This document shows positions 19,895-28,588 of a stretch of DNA of 64,000 bases, in pieces. Position 1 is the first letter of the stretch; each line of letters opens with the position of its first letter. The DNA is from Limnochordaceae bacterium (GTDB lineage: Bacteria > Bacillota > Limnochordia > Limnochordales > Geochordaceae), in contig JADBKR010000005.1 of the NCBI GenBank assembly GCA_014896295.1, forward strand, positions 62,001 to 126,000. Direction: 5' to 3'. Under the pieces are notes generated by a model that did not search any database, was not told the origin of the DNA, and saw nothing but the letters and a program-made list of their open reading frames with translations. The translations under genes and the position numbers were made by a program.

Positions 19895-20057
19895 GCCGGC
19901 CTCCTCGCTTCGACCGGGCCGCCCCGCTGCGGCCTGCGGCCTCCGGCCCGGCCTGTGCCTGCGACCGGGCTTCCTGCCACCCTATGCCCTCTCCATCCGT
20001 ACGTCGCCGGGGCGGCGACGGGAGACCGTCCCGTCCCCCGCCGCCCCGGCCTTGCCC

Positions 20058-21315
20058 TTAGCGCTTCAACGTCATGAGCTCCTGGAGCATCTCGTCCGAC
20101 GTGGTGATGACCCGGGAGTTGGCCTGGAATCCTCGCTGGGCGAGGATCAGGTTGGTGAACTCCTGCGACAGGTCCACGTTGGACATCTCGAGGAAGCCCG
20201 GGATCAGCAACCCTCGGTTGCCCACGCCCGGGGCGTCGACGTTGGCCGGGCCGCTGTTGCCGGACTCGGTGAACAGCGTGTCCGACTGCTTCACGAGCCC
20301 CTCCTGGTTGGGGAACGTCGCCAGCGCGATGCGTGCCAGATCCATGGTCATGTCGTTGGAGAAGACCCCTTTGATCACGCCCAGGTCGTCGATGGTGAAC
20401 CGCACCAGCGAGCCCGGCGCATACCCGTCCCGCGTGAGCACGCTGGGGCTGCTCTCGGCTGGCGTTACTCGGTCATGGCCGTTCCAGTCGATGCTCGGAG
20501 CTCAGCCGTCCACCGTACCCGAGGCATTACGAGCCATGTCCAGCAGGGACGTGCCGGGTTCAGGCATCCCTGAATCGTCGAAAGTGACATTACCGGGAGG
20601 TCTATCGGTCGACGGAACTGCGACCATCAAGGTGATGCCGAGGAAGCATCCCAGTCATTGCGTGTTCAGGTTGCCTGTCGAAACGTTAGCTGCAACGGTG
20701 TGCACTGCGCCCAGGGAATCGAAGATATCCACGGATCGGATCGACTGGCAGGTCCATTGTGAGGGTCGCTGCTCCAGGTTCCCCCCGAGTGCCACGTTAG
20801 TCGTTTGTTTCGGGGGCATGGATGTCACGCTGGAGAGCGTGATAGGCTTCGGATCAGCGTTCTTGTCAATTTGCCAGACTCCCGAGACATCCGGCTGCCG
20901 CGTTCCATCCGAGCACCTTCATGCCGTTGGTGTAGACGAGGCTGCCGTTGCTGTCCACGGTGAAGTTTCCGGCCCGCGTGTAGTACCGGTTGGTGCCGTC
21001 CGTCAGCACGAAAAAGCCGTTGCCGTTGATGGAGAGGTCGGTGTCCCGCCCGGTCGCCTGGGGAGCGCCCTGGGTAAACAGCGTATCCGTCGACCCGGTC
21101 GTCACGCCCAGGCCCACCTGCACCGGGTTGACACCCCCCATGTTGCCGAGAGGCGCACGCGCTCCCTTGAGGAGCTGGCTGTACACCTCCTTGAACGTCA
21201 TCCGGCTCGCCTTGAAGCCCGTCGTGTTGACGTTGGCGATGTTGTCGGCGATCACGTCCATGTCGAGCTGGTGCGTGCGCATGCCCGACACGCCCGAGAA
21301 GAGGGACCGTAACAT
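20058..21315 (-). pseudogene. flgE: Flagellar hook protein FlgE, broken by several indels
   Basis: Starts at ATG 21315 (MLRSLFSGVSGMRTHQLDMDVIADNIANVNTTGFKASRM) with an intact N-terminal rod/hook domain, including DLSINGNGFFVL. After GWNAAA (near 20892) the frame is lost; the continuation DVSGVWQIDKNADP is one base out. In that second frame TGA codons occur at 20655-20657 and 20502-20504. Further local slips are implied because N-D-W-D-A-S-S and the expected S-I-D-W-N-G-M-T-E-Y lie in other frames. From 20441 the C-terminal D0 domain is intact (LTRDGYAPGSLVRF to LQELMTLKR). The damaged ~450 bp are also less GC-rich than the flanks. Either poor local sequence or a true pseudogene. Confidence 0.85.
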
Positions 21316-21443
21316 CCGCTTCCTGACCTCCCTGCCTTCGAGGCGGCTGCCTCCGTCGTTCGGCGGCCGCCCGTTCGCGGCAGGCTTCCTCCCACCGGAG
21401 GTCCGGCCTGCCGACGGCGCATCGTTCGCCTGCGTGGCGCCGT

Positions 21444-21849
21444 TCAACCGAACACGACGCTGTCGATGTTGGTGAACACGTTCTCCTTGAGTTGCGGTTC
21501 GTCGACCACCGTGATGACCGTCCGGTTTTTGACGCTCACCACGAACGCCAGCCGGTCGACCATCACCACCGCTTCCCGGGCCCCCTTGGCCTCGGCCCGG
21601 GCCACGCCCTCCTCCAGGCGCTCCCGCCGCTCCGGCGTGAGGGCGATCCGGCGCTCGGCCAGCCGCCGCTCCGCGTGGGCGGAGAAGCGTAAGGCCTTCC
21701 CGGCGAGCGATGGCCTCGCCCAGGATCTGCTGGAACGACCCGCCCCTCGCCCCGGTCGGCTGCGCCGGCGGCGCCGGCCGGGGTCGTCCGGCCGGTTGCA
21801 CCGGGCGAGCGTTGCCGTTGGCTCCGATGCCCTGCGGCCCCATCATCAC
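21444..21849 (-). CDS. Flagellar operon protein (TIGR02530-like), apparent frameshift
   Basis: Small cytoplasmic protein of the conserved family found between flgD and flgE in Firmicutes, function unknown. It starts at 21849, overlapping the flgD stop, with a Pro-rich leader and then GGSFQQILGEAIARREGL. The frame then shifts near 21690. One base fewer in CCTTACG restores FSAHAERRLAERRIALT, then VDRLAFVVSVKNRTVIT and the family ending ENVFTNIDSVVFG, with a stop at 21444. The length of 406 nt is one more than a multiple of three, which fits a single inserted base. Confidence 0.8.
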
Positions 21850-22265
21850 TTCACGACCTCTGCCACGTCGGAGAGGGGATACTCCTGGCCGCCCACCACG
21901 AGGCGGGGCATGCCGTCGACCACCTTGACCTTCTCCACGACGCCTTGCACGAACTCATCCGAGTCCGGCGGCCGCAGGAGCACCGTGCGCCCCAGCAGCT
22001 CGGCCGCCTGCGAGAGCATCTGGGTCTCGACGAGGCGCGCCGTCAGCGCGTGGATCCCCCGCTCGGCCTCGAGCTGGCTGAACTGCGCGAGCTGCGTGAC
22101 GAACTCCGTCTCCTTCATGGGTTCCAGGGGGTTTTGGTACTTGAGCTGCAGCGTCAGGAGCTTGAGGAAGTCGTCCGTGCTGACCTCCTGGCCCTGCGAG
22201 AGCCACGACGACGCGGTCTTCGCCGCAACCCCGTACGTGCTCGTCCCGTCAACGGCCGTACTCAA
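21846..22265 (-). CDS. flgD: Flagellar hook capping protein FlgD
   Basis: Scaffold at the tip of the growing hook. The 139-residue protein contains the family core DDFLKLLTLQLKYQNPLEPMKETEFVTQLAQFSQLE, then the LLGRTVLLRPPDSDEFVQGVVEKV segment. It is the short form, without the Ig-like insert of enterobacterial FlgD. It overlaps the next gene by 4 nt. Confidence 0.94.
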   Translation of the reverse strand: MSTAVDGTSTYGVAAKTASSWLSQGQEVSTDDFLKLLTLQLKYQNPLEPMKETEFVTQLAQFSQLEAERGIHALTARLVETQMLSQAAELLGRTVLLRPPDSDEFVQGVVEKVKVVDGMPRLVVGGQEYPLSDVAEVVK

Positions 22266-22289
22266 CGCCTGTCACCTCCTCTTTTGCCT

Positions 22290-24336
22290 TCACACCCTCA
22301 CGTCCACCGCCGCCATGCCGAGCCGCACCCATGCCGGGCGGCCGGCAGCGGCCGTCTCGTGCCCGTCGGGCGAGACCTCGGCCAACACCCAGCCCGCCGG
22401 GACTGCTCGAGTATCGGCCCCCCAGGTGCCCGGGGAACCCTGCGAGAAGTGCTGGCCGACCTCCACCGAGAACCCCGCCAGTTGGAGCCCCGCCTGCTGC
22501 AGGGCCTCCTCCAGCGCGCCCGCCTGCTGCTGGAGCAGCTGGCCCGTTTCCGGGTGGCGGGCCACGACGTGGACGGTCAGGCGCCCGTTGTCGGTGGTGA
22601 GGTGGAGATCGATCCGTCCCAGCTCGGGCGGGTAGACCTGGAGCCGGACGTCGCCGCCGTCCGGGCCCAGCCGCGCCGAGAGCACCTCCACCCTGCGCAC
22701 GTCGAGCGGCCGGCCCGCCTGCTCGATCCACCGGGCCACCCGTTCGGCCACGACACGGGCTGCCGCCGGCCCTTCGGCGGGCCGGTGGGGCGCCGGCGCA
22801 GAGTCGGGGGCGATGACGGATCCGCGGGTGAAAGCACGGTGGTGCGCTCCCCCGCAGCATCGGAGAGCATGCCCGGCCCGTGCCCTGCCGGAGCCACCGG
22901 CGTTCCGGGACGCTCCGGGGCGTCCCCGGCGGCGCCGGATCGGCGGCCGTGCTCACGCCCGGCCTCCGGTCCGCCCTGGCCGGTTGCCGGGTGGCCCGGT
23001 TGGGCCGGTGCCGTGGCCTGGGCGGTCTGTGCACCGCCTCCGGGTACCGCTGCCGGCTCCGGGTCCGATGGCGGGGCCACGGGATGGCCGGTAGCGGCTC
23101 GCCCTGGGGCGGCTGCCGCGTCCTGGGAGACCCGGTGCAGCGTCTCGGGGCGGAGGGTGTAGAGGGTCTCCGAGGCGCCGGAAACAGCCGGCGCACCCTC
23201 GCCATCCGGGAGGACGTCCCCCGCAGGCCCCGGAAAGTCCCCGGAGCCAGCCGCCGGAGCCCCCTCGTCGAGGGCCGGCCCGGACGTCGCGTCGCCGCCC
23301 GCAGCCGCCGTACCGCCGGCCGGATGGAGCACCTGCCCGGGACCGGGTCCCGGATCCGTGCCGCCCTTACGGCCCCACGCTGCCCGAGCCGTGGCCTTCT
23401 CGAGGTCACGGAAAAGCTGGGGTCCGGTGCCGCCGGACGGTGCCGTCTCGCTCATCCGTCCTCCCTCGGGCATGCCCCCGGTGCCGCCGCCCGGCACGGC
23501 CGCCGGGTAGGGCCCGCTCGCCCCGCCGGTGACGATGCCGGCGGGCAGGACACGGGAGGCGGTCCCCTGGGCTTGCCCGGCCCCCGGCACGCGGGCCCCT
23601 GCCAGGATTGCTTCCTGCACGGGATACGCGCCCGTGCCCTGTGCTCCAAGCCCGCTGCCGGGTGTCTCCCCGTCCACCGGTACGGCCGGTATCTCTCCGC
23701 CCCGGACTGCGCTGCCCGGGACTTCGGGACCCAACGCGCCTGCTACCCCTTCCGAGCCGATTGGCGTGGGGGTCCCGGTAAGCCCGGCAGGTACGGTGCC
23801 GGCCGGCTGCCCGCCCGGCGCCTGGACGTTCGCCGCGCCGGAGACGAGCGCCAGGCCCCATACGAGGCCAGTGCCCGAAGCGCCTGACCCCGTGCCCGCC
23901 GCCATACCTTCCACGGTTTCGCCGGGGAAGGCCATCCCCGGCGCGGGCCCGCCCGAAACTGGCAGGGCCTGCACGCCCGACCAGGCGAGCCCCGCCACTG
24001 CGCCTTCGAGCGCCGGGTCTCGCCGCCGGCATCGGAGGCCTCTTCGCCCCCCGGCCGGCCTGCCGGGCCCCCGGCAGCGCCTTCCGCCTGGCCGGGCTGG
24101 CGCTCCGGGGTGCGCCCCGAGCCTTGCGCCCGGGAGGTCGCACCCGTCGTGGCCGGGGAGGAGCCGGCGCCCTCCTGGCGAGCCCGCTCGAGGGCTGTCT
24201 CGAAGTCGTTCGGGCTCCCGTCTGCCCCCGCACCGCCTCTCGTCGCCGCCGGCTTCCCCGCCGGCGACGGCTTGCCCGAGACCCTGGGGGCCCCGGTTGC
24301 CGGCGCCGAGACCAGTCCTGTTGCTGCCGTCGTCAT
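22290..24336 (-). CDS. fliK: Flagellar hook-length control protein FliK (two apparent frameshifts)
   Basis: Molecular ruler secreted by the export apparatus. It starts at ATG 24336 (AAGGAGGTG upstream) as MTTAATGLVSAPATGAP, followed by DFETALERARQEG. A very long Gly/Pro/Ala-rich middle is read in the next frame (from near 24050 to about 22800). The C-terminal substrate-switching domain is read in the third frame: LDVRRVEVLSARLGPDGGDVRLQVYPPELGRIDLHL and FSVEVGQHF. Each join requires one additional base: one near the G-run/GGCGAG region around 24020-24060, one in the C5 run near 22810. The low-complexity middle makes the exact shift sites uncertain. Confidence 0.8.
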
Positions 24337-24341
24337 GCCTT

Positions 24342-24953
24342 TCACCTCCTTCCCGCTTGGGTCGTCGGGGACAATTGGCTCACCGCTTCGAGGATGCGGG
24401 AGGCCACCTTGGGGTCGAGCTTGCCGAGAATGGCCCCGGCTTGCCGCGGCTCCATCGAGCCGAGCAGCCGGCGCGCCAGCTCCAGGTCGAGCTGCTCGAT
24501 GACCGGAGCGGCCTGCTCCGGCCTCATCTGCGCCACGGCCTCGACGAGCTCCCGGTAGTAGCGCTCCCGGTCGGCCGCGCCCGTCAGAGACTGCTCCCGA
24601 GCCGTAAGCTGCGCCTCCCGCTGGTCCAGGACCTGCTGGCGAGCATCGAGCTCGAGCTTGCGCTTGTCGAGCTCCTTGGCCATGGCGTCCAGCTGGCGGG
24701 CACGCTCCTCCAGCGCCTTTTCGCGCGCGGCCATCTCCTGGCGGGCCGCCGCCTGCGACTTCTCCAAGTTCACCCCCTTCTGGTAGGCAGTAATGTAATC
24801 GGCAACGCCGGGCAGGCGCCGTAGCTGTGCGGCCACGGCCCCGCCCAGGTCCAGCACGCCTGCCACGCTGAGCACCCAGACGCCGAGCGCCACCGAAGCG
24901 ATGAGGGCGATGAGCGACCACCAGAGCTGGCGCACCCTGCGCTCACCTCCCAT
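24342..24953 (-). CDS. MotE/YlxF-type flagellar chaperone-like protein (MgtE N-domain)
   Basis: A 203-residue protein with one N-terminal membrane helix (LWWSLIALIASVALGVWVL), a long coiled coil (residues ~65-135) and a C-terminal MgtE-intracellular-N-like repeat: MRPEQAAPVIEQLDLELARRLLGSMEPRQAGAILGKLDPKVASRILEAV. In Firmicutes this architecture between fliJ and fliK is YlxF, called MotE where it acts with the stator. It overlaps fliJ and is 5 nt before fliK. Confidence 0.8.
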   Translation of the reverse strand: MGGERRVRQLWWSLIALIASVALGVWVLSVAGVLDLGGAVAAQLRRLPGVADYITAYQKGVNLEKSQAAARQEMAAREKALEERARQLDAMAKELDKRKLELDARQQVLDQREAQLTAREQSLTGAADRERYYRELVEAVAQMRPEQAAPVIEQLDLELARRLLGSMEPRQAGAILGKLDPKVASRILEAVSQLSPTTQAGRR

Positions 24954-25419
24954 ACCCGTTGCCCCGGCGCCGCACGAACCCCTGCGACCCGGCCTCGTCG
25001 AGCAGGGATTGCTCGTCCCGCTCCAGTTGCCGTAGGTACTCGGCCCTGCGCCGGTCTCTCAGGAGTTCCAGCACCCGCACCGCCCGGTGCGCCTCCACCA
25101 CCATCGCCCGCTGCTTTTCCACCTGGCGCCGGGCCTCCACCCGCTGCATGTCCCAGTAAGCCCGCCGCCGGCTGAGCTCCGCCAGCACCCCCAGGCGTTC
25201 GGCCAGAACGGCGCCCTCGACCCCGCTGCCCGGCGCGCTCGCCGCCACCGACTCGCTCAGGGCCGCAAGGTATCGCACCCTGCGCTCCTCGCCCGCCGCG
25301 TACGCCTGCTGGGCCGCCTGCTCCAGCCGCAGCGCCTCGGCCATTTTCGTGCGCTCCACGTCGAGGCTCTGCCGGCGCAGTCGCAGGATGCGCTCCATGC
25401 GGAAGCGGAAGCGCTTCAT
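24943..25419 (-). CDS. fliJ: Flagellar export chaperone FliJ
   Basis: A 158-residue, almost entirely alpha-helical coiled-coil protein that links FliI to the export gate. It begins with the FliJ pattern MKRFRFRMERILRLRRQSLDVERTKMAEA. Tandem with fliI (4-nt overlap). Sequence divergence is high in this family; position and N-terminal motif carry the call. Confidence 0.87.
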   Translation of the reverse strand: MKRFRFRMERILRLRRQSLDVERTKMAEALRLEQAAQQAYAAGEERRVRYLAALSESVAASAPGSGVEGAVLAERLGVLAELSRRRAYWDMQRVEARRQVEKQRAMVVEAHRAVRVLELLRDRRRAEYLRQLERDEQSLLDEAGSQGFVRRRGNGYGR

Positions 25420-26738
25420 GGCTCGACTCCGTACCGGGCGGCCAGGTCGGCCAGCGCCTGCACGGTCTCCCGGAACGAGGAGCGCTCGAAGACGCCCTGC
25501 TGCAAGAACCGGTCGATGGCCGGCCGGGCGTCCAGCGCCCGATCCGCGACCGGGTTGGAACCTCTCACGTAGGCGCCGATGTGCACCAGGTCCTCCACGT
25601 CCCGGTACGCGGCCAGGAGCCGCCGCACCCGGGCGGCCGCCTCCTTGTGCGAGGGCTCGGCCACCTCGGCCATCAGGCGGCTGATGCTCGCCAGCACGTC
25701 GATGGCCGGGTAGTGCTGGCGCTCGGCGATCGAACGGGACAGCACCACGTGGCCGTCGAGGATGGCCCGGCTGGCGTCGGCGATGGGTTCGTTGAGATCG
25801 TCGCCGTCCACGAGCACCGTATAAAAGCCGGTGATGCTGCCCCGCTCCGCCGTGCCGGCCCGCTCCAGCAGCCGGGGCAGGAGGGCGAAGACCGAGGGAG
25901 GGTAGCCGCGCGTCGCCGGGGGTTCCCCGGCGGCCAGGCCGATCTCCCGCTGGGCGTAGGAGAACCGGGTCAGGGAATCCATCATCAGCAGGACGTCCAG
26001 CCCCTGGTCCCGGAAAAACTCGGCGATGGCCGTCGCCACGAACGCCGCCTTCACCCGCACCATGGCAGGCTGGTCCGACGTGGCCGCCACCACGACGGCC
26101 CGGTCCATGGCCCCTTCCAGGTCGCGCTCGATGAAGTCGCGCACCTCGCGGCCCCGCTCGCCTACCAGGGCCACCACCACCACGTCGGCCGACGTGCCCC
26201 GGGCCATCATGCCGAGAAGCGTGCTCTTGCCGACGCCGCTCCCGGCGAAGATGCCGATCCGCTGCCCCTTCGCGCAGGTGAGCAGCCCGTCGATGGCCCG
26301 CACCCCCACGGAGAGGGCCTGGGAGATCCGCGGGCGGCGCAAGGGGTCAGGGGCCGGCCTGTCCACGGGATAGGAAGACTCGGCCGGCACCGGACCACGC
26401 CCGTCGGCCGGTCGCCCGAGGCCGTCGAGCACCCGGGAGAGCAGGGCCTTGCCGACCGTCACCCGAAGAGGGCGGCGGCGAGAGACCACCAGGCTGCCCG
26501 GCGCCACCCCCTCCGCGCTGCCCAGGGGCACCAGGATCGCCGAACGCTCCCGAAACCCGACCACTTCCGCCACCAGGGGCTCGGCCGGCGGCCGGTGCAC
26601 CTCGACCAGGTCGCCCACGCGCACCGCGGGCCCCGTCGACTCGATGGTGAGCCCCACCACCCGGCTCACCGCACCGGTGAGGCGCACATCGGACGCCTCT
26701 TGCACCGCCTCGACCAGGGTCGAAAGGTCAACGGCCAC
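25416..26738 (-). CDS. fliI: Flagellum-specific ATPase FliI
   Basis: Export ATPase related to F1-beta. The 440-residue protein has Walker A GSGVGKSTLLGM (residues ~165-176), the LVGERGREVRDFIE segment, Walker B LLMMDSLTRFSYAQREIGLAAGEPPATRGYPPSVFALLPRLLERAG and the type III signature GSITGFYTVLVDGDD. Complete and of normal length. Confidence 0.96.
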   Translation of the reverse strand: MAVDLSTLVEAVQEASDVRLTGAVSRVVGLTIESTGPAVRVGDLVEVHRPPAEPLVAEVVGFRERSAILVPLGSAEGVAPGSLVVSRRRPLRVTVGKALLSRVLDGLGRPADGRGPVPAESSYPVDRPAPDPLRRPRISQALSVGVRAIDGLLTCAKGQRIGIFAGSGVGKSTLLGMMARGTSADVVVVALVGERGREVRDFIERDLEGAMDRAVVVAATSDQPAMVRVKAAFVATAIAEFFRDQGLDVLLMMDSLTRFSYAQREIGLAAGEPPATRGYPPSVFALLPRLLERAGTAERGSITGFYTVLVDGDDLNEPIADASRAILDGHVVLSRSIAERQHYPAIDVLASISRLMAEVAEPSHKEAAARVRRLLAAYRDVEDLVHIGAYVRGSNPVADRALDARPAIDRFLQQGVFERSSFRETVQALADLAARYGVEP

Positions 26739-27591
26739 GGCGCATCACGTCCATCACCGCGGCGGCCACCCCGCTCAACCGGGTCTCCAGCCCCGCGTCG
26801 ATGCTGCCCATCTCGGTCTCCACCCGGCACCCTCCCGGCGAGACCGCCGGGTCGGCCACCCACGTGACCTCGAGCGCGCCCGGACGCCCGGGAATGTCCA
26901 GCTGCATGCCGGTGAGCAGACGGTGCTCGTCGGGGTGGACTCGCACGACCACCCGCCCGGCCGGCTGCGGCATCTCCTGCAGGATCGAGCCGAGGACGGC
27001 CGCGGTCACCTGCGGCCCGGCGCTCACCTCCCGGCGGATGACCCGCTCGGCGACGGCCAGGGCCAGCTTCACCACGTCGGCGTCGGCCTGGCGAAGCGCC
27101 TCGTCGCGCCGGCGCACCGCCTCCTCCACGGCCGAGCGCAGCGCCTGCAAAGTGGCCTGGAGCCGAGCCTGCACCTCTTCGAGGCCCTCGCGCCGGCCCT
27201 GCTCGCGCCCCGCCTCGATCCCTTCCCGGAAGCCCTCCTCCCGGGCCTGCTCCCGTGCCCGCTCCGCCTGGCGGCGGGCTTGCGCCAGGCGACGAAGCCA
27301 CCGCTCCCGGTACGAAGCCCACGACCGGCCCGACGGCGCGCGCAGGCGCCGGATGCTTCCGCCGGGCGTTGGCGCCCCGCCTGCGGGCTCCGCCAGGTCC
27401 GGGAAGGCCGGCGACACCACCGCCGTCACGGCGTGCTCGCCCGAGGCGGGCAGGGCGTGGCCGTTGGGATGGCGCAGGCCGGCCCCGCGCGCCCTGTCCA
27501 ACGAATGGACCTGCGGGGCGATCTGCACCCGGCTTGCCTTGACGAGACGGATCCCCTCAGACGAGGACCTCTTCGCTTCCGCCTCGAGCAA
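26728..27591 (-). CDS. fliH: Flagellar assembly protein FliH
   Basis: Negative regulator and stator-like partner of FliI. The 287-residue protein has an N-terminal VKASRVQI motif, a central charged coiled coil with repeated Gly/Glu (REQAREEGFREGIEAGREQGRREGLEE) typical of FliH, and a C-terminal V-ATPase-E-like domain with LALAVAERVIRREVSAGPQ. A TTG at 27591 overlaps fliG by 35 nt; no better start is visible. Overlaps fliI by 11 nt. Confidence 0.9.
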   Translation of the reverse strand: MLEAEAKRSSSEGIRLVKASRVQIAPQVHSLDRARGAGLRHPNGHALPASGEHAVTAVVSPAFPDLAEPAGGAPTPGGSIRRLRAPSGRSWASYRERWLRRLAQARRQAERAREQAREEGFREGIEAGREQGRREGLEEVQARLQATLQALRSAVEEAVRRRDEALRQADADVVKLALAVAERVIRREVSAGPQVTAAVLGSILQEMPQPAGRVVVRVHPDEHRLLTGMQLDIPGRPGALEVTWVADPAVSPGGCRVETEMGSIDAGLETRLSGVAAAVMDVMRRGR

Positions 27592-28585
27592 TGACGATAT
27601 CCCCGCTTTCCTCGAGCCGGCGGATGACGCCCACGATGCGCTGCTGGGCCTCCTCTACGTCGCGCAGCCGCACCGGGCCCATGTACTCCATCTCCTCGCG
27701 CAGCATCTCGCCGGCCCGCTTGGAGATGTTGCGGAATATGCGCGTCCGCACGTCTTCGCTGGCCGTCCGCAGCGCCAGCGCCAGGTCGCGGCTCTCCACT
27801 TCCCGCAGGACCTGCTGGATGGACCGGTCGTCGAGCAGCACGATGTCTTCGAAGACGAACATCCGCTTGCGGATCTCCTCGGCCAGCTCCGGATCTTCTT
27901 CCTCCAGCGCGTCGAGGATGGTCTTCTCCGTGGAGCGGTCGACCTGGTTGAGCACCTCCACCGCCGCGTCCACGCCGCCGGCCGCCGTGAAGTCCTGGGT
28001 GACCACGGACGAGAGCTTGCGTTCGAGAGCCCCCTCGATCTCCCGGAGCACCTCGGGAGCCGTTCGATCCAGGGTCGCCAGGCGTTTGGCCACTTCCACC
28101 TGGCGCTCCGGCGGCAGCGACGAGAGAATCGCCGCCGCCTGCTCGGGCTGCAGGTACGCCATGATGAGGGCGATCGTCTGTGGGTGCTCGTGCTGGATGA
28201 AACTGAACAGCTGCTGCGGATCGGCCCGCCGGGCGAAATCGAACGGCCGTACCTGCAGCGACGCGGTGAGCCTGCGGATGATCTCGGTCGCCCGCTGCGG
28301 CCCCAACGCCTTTTCGAGCAGTTCCCGGGCGTATTCGATGCCGCCCTGGGTGATGAACTGTTGCGCCAGCATCATCTGGCGGAACTCGAACATCACCCGC
28401 TCTTGCTCTTCGGGCAGCACCCGCCGGACGGAGGCGATCTCGAACGTCAACTGTTCGATCTCTTCCTCCCGCAGGTGTTTGAACACGTGGGACGAGATCT
28501 CCGGACCGAGGGCGATGAGCAAGATCGCCGCCCTTTGTTTGCCCGACAAGGTCGACGGGCTTCGCGTCGCACGCGCCACTGCCAT
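27557..28585 (-). CDS. fliG: Flagellar motor switch protein FliG
   Basis: C-ring rotor protein, 342 residues. N-terminal LSGKQRAAILLIALG, middle domain EHPQTIALIMAYLQPEQAAAILSSLP (EHPQT motif) and the torque-generating C-domain with MFVFEDIVLLDDRSIQQVLREVESRDLALALR. Charged residues of the torque helix are conserved. It is complete, with normal length. It lies 3 nt downstream of fliF. Confidence 0.96.
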   Translation of the reverse strand: MAVARATRSPSTLSGKQRAAILLIALGPEISSHVFKHLREEEIEQLTFEIASVRRVLPEEQERVMFEFRQMMLAQQFITQGGIEYARELLEKALGPQRATEIIRRLTASLQVRPFDFARRADPQQLFSFIQHEHPQTIALIMAYLQPEQAAAILSSLPPERQVEVAKRLATLDRTAPEVLREIEGALERKLSSVVTQDFTAAGGVDAAVEVLNQVDRSTEKTILDALEEEDPELAEEIRKRMFVFEDIVLLDDRSIQQVLREVESRDLALALRTASEDVRTRIFRNISKRAGEMLREEMEYMGPVRLRDVEEAQQRIVGVIRRLEESGDIVIARGGSEEVLV

Positions 28586-28588
28586 GGC

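Noticed and set aside
20502-20657. TGA recoding (selenocysteine or Trp) in flgE
   Set aside because: The TGAs accompany frameshifts on both sides, and no SECIS-like structure is evident. TGA is used as a normal stop in many genes here.
22800-24000. Gly/Pro-rich repeats in the middle of fliK as a separate secreted-repeat protein
   Set aside because: FliK rulers commonly have low-complexity middles, and the flanking FliK N- and C-terminal parts are present in order.
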